Shown here: piece by piece, positions 11,225 through 19,900 of the stretch | How the letters are laid out: each line of letters begins with the position of its first letter | Numbering within the stretch: position 1 is the stretch's first letter | NCBI RefSeq assembly: GCF_014841215.1 | Contig: NZ_JACYTR010000037.1 | Span: forward strand, 1-44,881 | DNA: 44,881 bases | Direction: 5' to 3' | Source of the DNA: Pseudomarimonas arenosa | Lineage (GTDB): Bacteria > Pseudomonadota > Gammaproteobacteria > Xanthomonadales > Xanthomonadaceae | Notes under the pieces: model-generated | What the model was told of the DNA's origin: nothing | The model's database searches: none | Seen by the model: the letters and a program-made list of their open reading frames with translations, nothing else | Made by a program: the position numbers and the translations under genes

Positions 11225-11340
11225 TATACTGATCCTACCCTGGACTCACACGAGCACGGGCGCTGCGCCATCATCACAGCCAGCCGTGTGAGTCGAAGGT
11301 AGTGGGGCTGCCGTGTGCCCCGCGCCGACCCCGACACGGC
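11225..11340 (+). promoter_or_regulatory. candidate -10 box and structured leader upstream of rsfS
   Basis: TATACT (11225-11230) is a good -10 box, without an obvious -35 at normal spacing. Immediately after the expected transcription start comes a perfect 10-base inverted repeat, GACTCACACG (11243-11252) and CGTGTGAGTC (11285-11294), closing a 32-base loop. A second hairpin uses GGGGC (11304-11308) with GCCCC (11317-11321). An alternative pairing joins GCCGTGT (11310-11316) with ACACGGC (11334-11340) and excludes the second hairpin. Mutually exclusive pairings suit a regulatory leader or a small RNA. I recognise no known riboswitch or RNA family in it. Confidence 0.45.
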
Positions 11341-11362
11341 ACCACAGTGAGGATCGCATAAC

Positions 11363-11773
11363 TTGACACCCAGTCCCTTGCCGCAGCGCAAAACGCCTGC
11401 CCCGAAACTCGCCTCCAAGCCAGACCTCAGAAAGACCGTGGCCGAAGCGTTGGAGAATCTCAAGGCCAAGGACACACGCGAGATCGATGTCCGCGGCAAG
11501 ACGGGCATCACCGACTTCATGGTGATTGCCTCCGGAACATCGAATCGACACGTTAAGTCGATCGCCGATGAGGTGATTCGCAAGTCAAAGGAGATGGGCG
11601 TTCAGCCCCTGGGCATAGAAGGCGAGCGGGAAGCCGAATGGGTGCTGGTGGATCTCGGCGACGTCATTGTCCACATCATGTTGCCGCGAGTACGCGAGTT
11701 CTATGGCCTCGAGCGGCTGTGGACGGTCGGCGATCAGCGGCCGGAAGAGATCGACGCTGCATCGGTGCAGTGA
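11363..11773 (+). CDS. rsfS: ribosomal silencing factor RsfS
   Basis: The product is 136 residues. The family binds uL14 on the large subunit and blocks subunit joining under nutrient limitation. The conserved core runs from [23 protein letters not shown] through [39 protein letters not shown] and [10 protein letters not shown]. The start is a TTG at 11363, with GAGG about 10 bases upstream. It must lie before the conserved helix (residues about 23-38), and no ATG is available there. The N-terminal extension is rich in Pro and Lys and varies in the family. The usual partner rlmH follows, but 190 bases away rather than directly. Confidence 0.94.
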   Translation: MTPSPLPQRKTPAPKLASKPDLRKTVAEALENLKAKDTREIDVRGKTGITDFMVIASGTSNRHVKSIADEVIRKSKEMGVQPLGIEGEREAEWVLVDLGDVIVHIMLPRVREFYGLERLWTVGDQRPEEIDAASVQ

Positions 11774-11793
11774 GCGCATTGACGCCTGTGGCT

Positions 11794-11933
11794 GGGCTTG
11801 TCAGCCCGGCCTGCCCGGCGCTTCCAAAGCTGCATGGTCGGTGGCTTGGCGACGCGAATCCCAGCATTGTTTGCCGCCTGACGGCAGTCGGGGTGTTGTC
11901 CCCAGGCGGTGACGTGCCGGGCTTGCCAGCCCG
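11794..11933. repeat. pair of GGGCTTGYCAGCCCG hairpin repeats between rsfS and rlmH
   Basis: The palindromic unit GGGCTTG(T/C)CAGCCCG occurs at 11794-11808 and again at 11919-11933. The second copy is flanked by GACGTGCC and GACGTGCC, giving a longer near-repeat. Both lie in the 190-base gap between rsfS and rlmH, which normally adjoin. The spacer between them holds another small GGGG/CCCC hairpin (11890-11903). REP-like elements are the likeliest explanation. Confidence 0.5.
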
Positions 11934-11963
11934 ACGTGCCACCGCGCATCGAAACGCTGGCTC

Positions 11964-12434
11964 GTGAGAGGCAAGCTGATCGCCGTCGGCGTGTCGATGC
12001 CGCCCTGGGTGCAGGAGGGCTTCGGCGAATACCAGAAGCGGCTATCGCACTGGTTGCCGTTGGAGCTGCTGGAAATCGCGCCCGGCCTGCGTGGCAAGAG
12101 TCGTGATCCGCGCCGCGCCATGGCCGACGAAGGCGAGCGCGTGCTGGCTGCTTTGCCCAAGAATCCGTATCTGATCGTGCTCGACGGTCGCGGCAAACCC
12201 TGGTCGTCCGAGCAGCTGGCCGAGCGGCTGGAGCATTGGCGCGGCCTCGGGCGCGATCCTTGTTTCCTGATCGGCGGGCCGGAGGGGCACGATCAAGCCG
12301 TGCTGGCCAAGGCCGACGAGCGCTGGTCGCTCGGGCCGCTGACCTTGCCGCATCCGCTGGTGCGCATTGTGCTGGTGGAACAGCTGTATCGCGCCGCCAG
12401 CATTTTGGCCAATCATCCCTACCACCGCGCCTGA
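11964..12434 (+). CDS. rlmH: 23S rRNA (pseudouridine1915-N3)-methyltransferase RlmH
   Basis: The 156-residue SPOUT methyltransferase methylates pseudouridine 1915 of 23S rRNA in assembled 70S ribosomes, using S-adenosylmethionine. Conserved features are KLIAVGVSMPPWVQEGFGEY at the N-terminus, LDGRGKPWSSEQLA, the SAM-binding knot LIGGPEGHD, and the C-terminal LPHPLVRIVLVEQLYRA ... NHPYHR. The start is a GTG at 11964 that matches the family N-terminus. No clear ribosome binding site precedes it. It is separated from rsfS by palindromic repeats. The mrdA (PBP2) gene that follows rlmH in enterics is absent here. Confidence 0.96.
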   Translation: MRGKLIAVGVSMPPWVQEGFGEYQKRLSHWLPLELLEIAPGLRGKSRDPRRAMADEGERVLAALPKNPYLIVLDGRGKPWSSEQLAERLEHWRGLGRDPCFLIGGPEGHDQAVLAKADERWSLGPLTLPHPLVRIVLVEQLYRAASILANHPYHRA

Positions 12435-12453
12435 GCTGGGCGCTGCGGCAGCA

Positions 12454-13047
12454 TCAGCCGCGGTGCTTGCCCGGATTCCAGCCGATATGCTGCAAGTGCT
12501 GTTCGCCGGCGGCTATGGCGCCGGCTTCGATCGATGTGCCCATCGAGTCGTTCCAGCGATTGAGATAGCCGAACAAGGCGATCACGCCGAGAATCTCGAC
12601 GATCTCGCCCTCATCCCAATGCCGGCGCAGTTCGTCTGCAATCGGTTCGTCAACGGCGTTGGGCACGGCCGAGGCGGCCAGGGCAAATTCGAACGCCGCT
12701 TTTTCCGCGGCGCTGAACAGATCGCTGTCGCGGAAGTTCCAGATCTCGTGCAAGCGTGAATCGCTGCCGCCATAGCGATGCGCCGCCAGGATGGTATGCG
12801 CCTGACAGTAGCGACACCCGGTGTTGGCACTGGTCAAGTAGCCGATCAGGCGCTTTTGTTCACTGGTCACCCGGCCCTGATTCTCCATCACCGCCTTGTT
12901 GAGCTGGATAAAGGCTTTGGCAATGGCCGGCCGACGCTGCATGGTCAGCACGCTGTTCGGCGGAAAGCCCAGGGTTTCGTTGAAGAACTTGGCAAGTTCG
13001 GCCACTTCATTGTCGTGGTCGGTGGGCAGCGGACTGATCAGTGGCAT
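12454..13047 (-). CDS. AhpD-like/carboxymuconolactone-decarboxylase family protein
   Basis: The product is 197 residues and belongs to the all-helical AhpD-like fold. The family-type redox motif is present: Glu63 in EQKRLIGY, then GCRYCQAH with Cys78, Cys81 and His84. Such proteins reduce peroxides through the Cys pair, although many members have no known substrate. The tail FGYLNRWNDSMGTSIE resembles the peroxidase-related subgroup. The ATG at 13047 follows GGAAGC. It is leftward and faces rlmH tail to tail with 19 bases between the stops. A 75-base gap separates it from the reductase gene upstream. Confidence 0.88.
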   Translation of the reverse strand: MPLISPLPTDHDNEVAELAKFFNETLGFPPNSVLTMQRRPAIAKAFIQLNKAVMENQGRVTSEQKRLIGYLTSANTGCRYCQAHTILAAHRYGGSDSRLHEIWNFRDSDLFSAAEKAAFEFALAASAVPNAVDEPIADELRRHWDEGEIVEILGVIALFGYLNRWNDSMGTSIEAGAIAAGEQHLQHIGWNPGKHRG

Positions 13048-13122
13048 CGGAGCTTCCAGGAAAACGAAGGGCGCGCCGCATGGTAGTACGTTACGGCGAT
13101 TATGCCGAGCCGCCGATGGCGT

Positions 13123-14148
13123 TCAGCCAGGGCTGCCTGATTCGTGCAATGCGGCCTGCAGCTGCTCGGCGGTGAGAAAGCTTTGTTGTGCCGTCTGTTC
13201 GATCAATCGCAGCATCGACTGGTTCAACGGTGCCGACTGACCATGGTGTTGTGCCAGACGGACCACGGCGCCGCACAGATCGTGAATCTCGGTGGGCCGG
13301 CCAGCCTGGCGATCGTCGTACATTGAGGACCGTGCATCGGGCCGAATGCGCAGCATGGCCGAGGCCAGCAGACGAAACAGCGGGGTCGGCAGGCGCAGTA
13401 AGCGTGGAATCCAGGCGGTCGGCAGCGGCGTCACCCGCGCCAGCGGCAGGCCGGCGGCATCAATCACGCGCAGTGCTTCGCCCTGCAGGTCGGCGAGTAC
13501 CTGGCGAAAGCCCCTGTTCAAGAGCTGCTCGCGCAGTGGCAGGCCGGATAGAGCGTTGACCGGATTATTGAGGTTGAGGATGAGCTTTGCCCACTGTACG
13601 GCACGCATGTCTTCGTACAAACGCAGCGACAGGCCGGCCTCTTCAAAGCGTGGCTTCCAGGCCTGCGTCAGCGGGTGCTGCTGCGCAGCCAGATGACCGT
13701 CGGTGGTTTGCCGCACTTCGCACTCTGAGATCTGCACCACGTTGAACGGCACCATGCCAGCCAGGGCAGCCAGGCGCGGCGCACCACGCTGCAGCCGCGC
13801 CAGATTGTCGACGCCGTTCTGCATCGACAGCACCACATTGCCGGCCGGCAAGGCAGCGGCCAGTTGGCCGGCCGCCGCCTCGGTGTGCGGACCCTTTACG
13901 GTCAAGAGGCACAGTGCAGGATCGATACCCGGCGGGACCTCGGTGCTAAGCCGAAGCTTCGTCGGTTCCAGTCGCTTTATCTGCCCATCAAGTCCGACGC
14001 AGGACAGGCCCCGATGGCGCAATGCCTCGACCACCCTGGGTCGGCCGACGAAGTGGACCTGGACGCCGCTGGCCGCCAGTCGTCCGCCCAGATATAGCCC
14101 GATGGCCCCGGCTCCGAGTACCAGAACCTCAGGCGCAGCCCCACTCAA
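13123..14148 (-). CDS. 2-dehydropantoate 2-reductase family oxidoreductase (PanE/ApbA-like)
   Basis: The product is 341 residues with an N-terminal Rossmann fold (VLVLGAGAIGLYLGGRLA, GxGxxG at 12-17) and the ketopantoate-reductase C-terminal helical domain. It includes WAKLILNLNNPVNALSG, with the Lys and Asn of the family's active site, and SMYDDRQAGRPTEIHDLCG. True PanE makes pantoate for CoA using NADPH, but paralogues of this family are common, so the substrate is uncertain. The start is a TTG whose last two bases belong to the TGA of the upstream DUF962 gene (TTGA overlap), implying translational coupling. No ATG is present near the expected N-terminus. Confidence 0.88.
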   Translation of the reverse strand: MSGAAPEVLVLGAGAIGLYLGGRLAASGVQVHFVGRPRVVEALRHRGLSCVGLDGQIKRLEPTKLRLSTEVPPGIDPALCLLTVKGPHTEAAAGQLAAALPAGNVVLSMQNGVDNLARLQRGAPRLAALAGMVPFNVVQISECEVRQTTDGHLAAQQHPLTQAWKPRFEEAGLSLRLYEDMRAVQWAKLILNLNNPVNALSGLPLREQLLNRGFRQVLADLQGEALRVIDAAGLPLARVTPLPTAWIPRLLRLPTPLFRLLASAMLRIRPDARSSMYDDRQAGRPTEIHDLCGAVVRLAQHHGQSAPLNQSMLRLIEQTAQQSFLTAEQLQAALHESGSPG

Positions 14149-14594
14149 TAGCCGAGGCCGATGCGGCGGAACAGTTTTCCGAGTAGAAATATCGGCCCGA
14201 CCAGCAGGTACTGCACATCCTCAAGGAAGGACGGCTTCTTTCCTTCGATATTGTGGCCGATGAACTGGAAAACCCAGGTCACCACGAACAGTACCAGGGC
14301 TACCCAACCGGGGTAGGGAACGAAAGTAAGTGTCCATAGACAGAGCAGGGCGTAGGCCGCCATCGCGATGGCAAACTGCCACGACAGCTTGAGGTAGTAG
14401 CCCAGCGAAAACACCGCCGCCGAGGCGGCCAGCAGAGGGTGAATCACCCACAGCATGGCCAGTACGCACCAGACAATGATCGGCACACAGATCCAGTGAA
14501 TCAGCACATTGGTCGGGTGTCGATGTGATTCTGCGTAGTGCCCGATAAGGCGATCGACTTGCCGAATATCACGGCCCAAGGCGTTCGAATGCAT
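14145..14594 (-). CDS. DUF962/Mpo1-like membrane protein
   Basis: This 149-residue protein with about four membrane segments belongs to the DUF962 family. Its yeast member Mpo1 is an iron-dependent dioxygenase that alpha-oxidises hydroxylated fatty acids. Conserved His positions are visible in HYAESHRHPTNVLIHWICVP and in the C-terminal FQFIGHNIEGKKPSFLEDVQYLLVGP. The ATG at 14594 is preferred over a longer open frame because GGAGCC precedes it and the conserved region starts just after. It is followed, with a TTGA overlap, by the PanE-like reductase, forming a two-gene leftward unit. The reaction of bacterial members is not established. Confidence 0.9.
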   Translation of the reverse strand: MHSNALGRDIRQVDRLIGHYAESHRHPTNVLIHWICVPIIVWCVLAMLWVIHPLLAASAAVFSLGYYLKLSWQFAIAMAAYALLCLWTLTFVPYPGWVALVLFVVTWVFQFIGHNIEGKKPSFLEDVQYLLVGPIFLLGKLFRRIGLGY

Positions 14595-14746
14595 GATCTG
14601 GCTCCGTGCAGCAGGTTCAAAACCAGCCAGCGCCGTCAGGCGGTCGATGGCTGCAACTCGCCACAATGTCAGCACAACCACCGATGCGGCACAACTGTGG
14701 CCGCTGAGGCGGTCACGTTCACGGTTTTCTCGCTAAGCTTGCAGGC

Positions 14747-15316
14747 ATGCTCTACCTCGCCTCTCAATCGCCACGCCGCCTGGAGCTCTTGCAGCAACTG
14801 GGATTGCGCCCCGGCGTGCTGGAAATTCGCATTCCCGAGCAGCGCGACTCGCAGGAATCGCCGGAGGATTACGTGCGCCGGGTTGCCCGCGAAAAGGCCG
14901 GTGCCGGATTGCTGCAGGTCAGCGGTGCGCGGTCAGCGGTGGTCTTGGCTGCCGACACCGAGGTAGTGTTGGGCGATCGGGTCTTCGGTAAACCGGCCGA
15001 TGCGGAGCAGGCGATCGAGATGCTGCGGGCGCTGTCGGGCCAGGTTCATCTGGTCATTTCTACCGTGTGCGTAGTCGATCATGGTCGCGAGGCCACCGAA
15101 ACCTGCATTTCCAAGGTACGCTTTGCCACCCTTGACGAGCAGCTGATTGCCGCCTACGTGGCCAGCGGAGAGCCGTATGGAAAGGCCGGCGCCTATGCCA
15201 TTCAGGGGCGCGCTGCCAGTTTCGTCGCTCATCTTGAGGGCAGTTACAGCGGTGTGATGGGACTGCCCTTGTTTGAGACCTGTCGACTGTTGAAGTCATT
15301 CCACGTCCTGTGTTGA
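14747..15316 (+). CDS. maf: Maf-family nucleoside triphosphate pyrophosphatase
   Basis: The 189-residue cytoplasmic enzyme hydrolyses non-canonical or modified nucleotides to monophosphates. Maf motifs are the N-terminal LYLASQSPRRLELLQQLGL, VVLAADTEVVLGDRVFGKPADAEQA and GEPYGKAGAYAIQGRAASFVAHLEGSYSGVMGLPLFET. The DTEVVLGD form of the active-site block, together with position before rng as in enterics (yhdE-rng), suggests the dTTP/UTP-preferring YhdE subgroup. The ATG has no strong ribosome binding site, and a TAAGCT at 14734-14739 sits so close that the leader would be very short. The rng gene begins 57 bases downstream. Confidence 0.95.
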   Translation: MLYLASQSPRRLELLQQLGLRPGVLEIRIPEQRDSQESPEDYVRRVAREKAGAGLLQVSGARSAVVLAADTEVVLGDRVFGKPADAEQAIEMLRALSGQVHLVISTVCVVDHGREATETCISKVRFATLDEQLIAAYVASGEPYGKAGAYAIQGRAASFVAHLEGSYSGVMGLPLFETCRLLKSFHVLC

Positions 15317-15373
15317 TTCGGCGGGGCCATTGCGCGTTTTGAAAGCTTTACCGATCTTGGCGAGGGAGCGCCT

Positions 15374-16849
15374 ATGTCCGAAGAAATCCTGATCAATGTC
15401 ACGCCGCGTGAGACGCGGGTCGCGGTAGTCGAAAACGGCATGCTGCAAGAGGTGCATATCGAGCGCGCCGCCAAGCGCGGCTATGTCGGCAACATCTACA
15501 AGGGCCGCGTACAGCGCGTCATGCCCGGTATGCAGGCTGCATTTGTCGATATCGGCCTGCAGCGCGCGGCCTTTCTGCACGCCTCGGATATCGTCCGTGC
15601 CTTCCAGGGTATGGTCGCCGAAGGTGATGCCGCACCGCCACCGTTGCCGTCCATCCAGGAGCTGGTGCGGGAAGGCCAGGATGTCGTGGTGCAGGTGGTC
15701 AAGGATCCGATCGGCAGCAAAGGGGCGCGATTGACCACCCAGCTATCCATCCCGGCGCGCTACCTGGTGCTGCTGCCGCACACCAAGGTGTTGGGTGTGT
15801 CGGTGCGGATCGAAGACGAAACCGAACGCAATCGTTTGAAGGAACTGCTGCAAGGGCTGATCGACGAAGAGCCGATGGGCTACATCGTGCGCACCAATGC
15901 CGAAGGGCAGGGCGAGCAGGCGATGCTGGAAGATCTCGACTATCTGCACAAGGCCTGGCAGGTGGTGGAAGAGAGCATGAGTGATGCGCCGCTGGGTTCC
16001 TGTGTCTACGAGGATCTCAGTCTGCCCCTGCGCTCGCTGCGCGATCTGATGCGTGACGATGTGGAGAAAGTGCGGGTCGATTCGCGCGAAACCTACGAAC
16101 GCATGCAACAGTTCATGGCGCGCTTTCTGCCCGATATGGTGGAGCGACTCGAGCACTATCCGGGCGAACGTCCGATATTCGATCTGTTCGGCATCGAAGA
16201 CGAGATTCAGCGTGCCTTGCAGAAGCAAGTGCCATTGAAGTCGGGTGGCTATCTCATCATCGACCAAACCGAAGCAATGACCACCATCGACGTCAATACC
16301 GGCGCGTTTCTCGGTCATCGAAACCTCGAGGACACGGTTTATCGAACCAATCTCGAGGCCGCCCAGGCGGTGGCGCGGCAGCTGCGGCTGCGCAATCTTG
16401 GCGGGATCATCATCATTGACTTCATCGACATGATCGATGTCGAGCATCGGCGTCAGGTAACGCGGCAACTGGAAAAATCCCTGTCGCGCGATCATGCCAA
16501 GACCACGGTGTACGAGTTCTCGCCGCTGGGGCTGATCGAGATGACCCGCAAGCGCACTACCGAGAGCCTGGAGCGGCAGCTTTGCGAGGAGTGTCCGACC
16601 TGCAGCGGACGCGGCAGCCTGAAATCGGTCGATACCGTGACCTACGAGATTTTCCGCGAGATCACCCGCGCCGTTCGGCAGTTTGAAGCGGCGACCCTGC
16701 TGGTGCTTGCTTCGCCGAAAGTGGTAGCTAAGATTCTGGAAGAAGAGTCGGCGGCAGTGGCCGAGCTCGAAGAGTTCATCGGCAAGAGCATTCGACTGCA
16801 GGCTGACGAGCGTTATGGTCAGGAGCAGTACGATGTGGTGCTGTTGTAA
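15374..16849 (+). CDS. rng: ribonuclease G
   Basis: The 491-residue endoribonuclease matures the 5' end of 16S rRNA and degrades mRNA. The N-terminal S1 domain (GNIYKGRVQRVMPGMQAAFVDIG) is followed by the RNase E/G catalytic core. The core carries the metal-binding Asp residues in TTIDVNTGAFLG and IIIDFIDM and the zinc-link CPTCSGRG near the C-terminus. Length matches RNase G (489 in E. coli), and the long disordered tail of RNase E is absent. The start ATG follows GGGAG. Order maf-rng-yhdP-tldD is the same as in enterics and supports the name. Confidence 0.97.
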   Translation: MSEEILINVTPRETRVAVVENGMLQEVHIERAAKRGYVGNIYKGRVQRVMPGMQAAFVDIGLQRAAFLHASDIVRAFQGMVAEGDAAPPPLPSIQELVREGQDVVVQVVKDPIGSKGARLTTQLSIPARYLVLLPHTKVLGVSVRIEDETERNRLKELLQGLIDEEPMGYIVRTNAEGQGEQAMLEDLDYLHKAWQVVEESMSDAPLGSCVYEDLSLPLRSLRDLMRDDVEKVRVDSRETYERMQQFMARFLPDMVERLEHYPGERPIFDLFGIEDEIQRALQKQVPLKSGGYLIIDQTEAMTTIDVNTGAFLGHRNLEDTVYRTNLEAAQAVARQLRLRNLGGIIIIDFIDMIDVEHRRQVTRQLEKSLSRDHAKTTVYEFSPLGLIEMTRKRTTESLERQLCEECPTCSGRGSLKSVDTVTYEIFREITRAVRQFEAATLLVLASPKVVAKILEEESAAVAELEEFIGKSIRLQADERYGQEQYDVVLL

Positions 16850-16900
16850 GCCACTGACCGAGCCCGCCTCAGCGTCGAACCGTGCACTGACGGTGGCTGA

Positions 16901-19900
16901 ATGAGCCGCCTGCGTCGAGCGCTGCGTCGCCTGCGTCGCTGGACGACGCGCGCACTGGTGCTGGTCATCGTGTTGAGCGGCCTGCTGGTCGCCATTCTGT
17001 CGCGTATTCTGCCCTGGCTGGAAGCCAGGCCCGAGCAGGTCGAAGCTTGGCTGAGCGCCCGGCTGGACGAAGCGGTCGACATCCAGCGCCTGCGCGCCGA
17101 GTGGAATGGCCGTGGCGTGCGGCTGGATATCGATGGGCTGCGTATCGGTGACGCCGAAGGCATCGCGATCGATCGTGCCGTCGTTCAGTTGCATGCCTTC
17201 ACCGGCTGGTTGCCCGATCAGCCCTTGACCTCGCTGCATCTGCTCGAGACCCATGTTCAGCTGGAGCGCTCCGAGCAAGGGCAGTGGCGGGTCAGCGGGC
17301 TTCTGGCGCGGCGTGGCTCGGGTGAAGTGGATGTCAGCTTGCTTGAGCGGATCGGGGAACTGGTACTCGACCGGGCCTCCTTGCACGTCGATGACCGCGC
17401 CAGTGGGCACACCTGGACCTTGCCGCACCTCGATGCGCGCTTGCGCACTCAGGGCGGACGTTTGCGCCTGGGCGTGAACGCCTACAGCGGTAAGTCTCGA
17501 CCGCAAAGCCTGATCGCCGATTTTGACTTGCAGGGAGAGAGCGGGCGCCTGTATCTGAATCTGGATGTGGCGCGCGCGAGTAATTGGGCTGGCAGCTGGA
17601 TGGCGGCCCATCAGTGGCCGGATGTGGCGCTGGCTGGCCAGTTGTGGGTCGACATAGCGCGGCGACAGGTGGTGTCGGCGCAGGGCAGTCTGGATCTGGG
17701 CCTGTTGCCGCCGACGCTGGCCGAGGGCGAGTCCGTGGTCGGTCCGATGCAACCTGCATCAACCCCGAACATGGCTCTGCAGTTTGCCCTGCAGAACGAC
17801 CACAACGGTTGGCAAGGGTGGGCGCAGGAGAGTGGTGAGTCCGGTGCCTGGATCCGCTTGAGCAGCCATGCGGGTCGGCGGCAGGTCGAGGCATCGGGAT
17901 GGCGGGTCGAGCGGCTGCTGCCCTGGCTGTTCCGGCTGCCGAGCGAGGCGCTGCCGGGGCTGGATGAAGGACAACGACAGCGTTGGCAACTGCGCGCGCC
18001 GCGCGGCGATCTCAGTGGCCTGCGGATGGCCTGGGGCGGCGACCAACCCCTGCAGATTGCCGCCCTGCTGCAGGGCGTGGGCATCGAGGCGTCTGGCAAC
18101 GAGCCGGGCTTTGCCGCGCTCGATCTGGCCGTCGACGGCGAAGGCCAGCGTTTTGCGGTGCAGCTGCATGCCGCTGATCTGGCCTTTGATTGGCCCACCA
18201 GCCTGCGCAGCGTGTTTCACTCTTCGTTGCGGGGTGAATTCATGCTGTGGCGCGATGAGCAGCAGCACTGGTGCCTGTCAGCCCTGGACGCCGCTGTCCA
18301 CGACGCTGAGTTTCAGATCGACGTAGGTGGCGAGCTGTGTTTCAACGGCGGCCGCCCCAAGGTGGAACTGTCAGTTGAGGTGGCGCCGGCAGAACTGGTG
18401 GTGGCAAAGCGCTTCTGGGTGATCAACAAGATGCCGCCGCCAGCGGTTTCCTGGCTGGATGATGCGATTGAATCGGGTCGACTGAGTCGCGGCCGACTGC
18501 TGTTGTCGGGCGACCTGGATGATTGGCCGTTCCGCAACGGCGACGGGCGCATGGAAGCGCTGGCTGATCTGGAGGGTCTGCAGCTGAAATACCGCAGGGA
18601 CTGGCCCGCCGGCACCGAATTGACCGGCTGGGCGCGTTTTCTCAACGACTCGATGGAGGTCGAACTGGCGGGCCGGGTCGACGGCATCGAGGTCGAGCGG
18701 GTGACCGGCGGTATTGATCGCTATCGCCGAGGACTGCTCGATCTGAATATCCAGGGCAAGGCGGATACCGCGGCGATGATGCGGTTGCTGCGCGACACGC
18801 CTTTGTGGGCCAAGCTTGCGCCGGGCCTCGACAAGGTGCGCATGCAGGGGCCGGGCAGCATCGATCTTGCTTTGCAAGTGCCGCTGAAGAAGGAGGGAGG
18901 CAGTCCGCGCATTGATGGGCGAGTCAAACTGCTGGAAGCCGATTTGCGGCAACCTGAGTGGGGGCTGAGCTTCGAAGGTGCTCAGGGCGTTGTCGAGATC
19001 AGCGAGCGCGGCGCGCGGATCGAACAGCTGGAGGTGATCCATGCCGGCCGACCTGCGCGTTTTGATCTGAAGGTTGGCAGTTTCGTGCCCGATCCGGCCA
19101 ATCTGGTCGAGGCGGCGCTGACCGGCCGCCTTGACGCCGAGGCCCTGCTCGACACGCAGCCCGATCTCACCTGGTTGCGCCCGTATTTCGAGGGCAATTC
19201 GCTGTGGCGAATCGACTTGGGCGTGCCCAGCGACGGCGTCAGTGCCGCCAGACTCCGGCTACGCTCAGACCTGGTTGGCGCCAGCCTGGAGCTGCCGGCG
19301 CCGCTGCGCAAGTCAGATGCGGTGTCCATGCCGCTGGATCTACAAGTTGAGTTGGGCAAGGAGCAGAAGTCCATCGATCTGGCTCTCGGTGAGCTGATGC
19401 GCCTGCGCGGCAGCTTGAGTGAAGATCGTCCGTTCAATGGCGTGGCGGAGTTTGGGCTCGACTCCGGCATTGAACGCCCGGCGCGCGGCCTGGCCGTGGT
19501 GGGCAGCGTGCCGGTGCTGGACGCCAGCGGCTGGATGGGGCTCGCCGGAGGCGGTGGCGGGCTGATCGAATCGGTGGACCTGCGTTGCGGCGAATTGGAC
19601 ATCGGCGGTCGCTCGTTCTCGGAAACTGAAGTTCGCTGGAACTCAACATCCACCCACAGCCAGCTGGAGTTTGAGGGCCAGGGATTGCAGGGCGAGGTGG
19701 AGATCCCCACGGCGATTGAACAGTTTCAGCGTGGCATAACGGCACGTTTCGACCGACTGTACTGGCCGCTGAATGAACAGGCCAAGGGCGCCGAGGCGGG
19801 TATCGATCCCGGTTTGCTGCCGCCCCTGCACGTGCACGTGACCGATCTGCGCCTGGGTGATGCAGAACTGGGCGACACGCGGTTGGAGACCTTTCCGGAC

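Noticed and set aside
11225-11362. 4.5S or 6S RNA gene in the rsfS leader
   Set aside because: The conserved SRP tip sequence and the 6S open-bubble layout are both missing.
15743-17752. Leftward open frame of 669 codons opposite rng and yhdP
   Set aside because: It is a shadow of the two real genes; its composition is rich in His, Gln and Arg and has no family signature.
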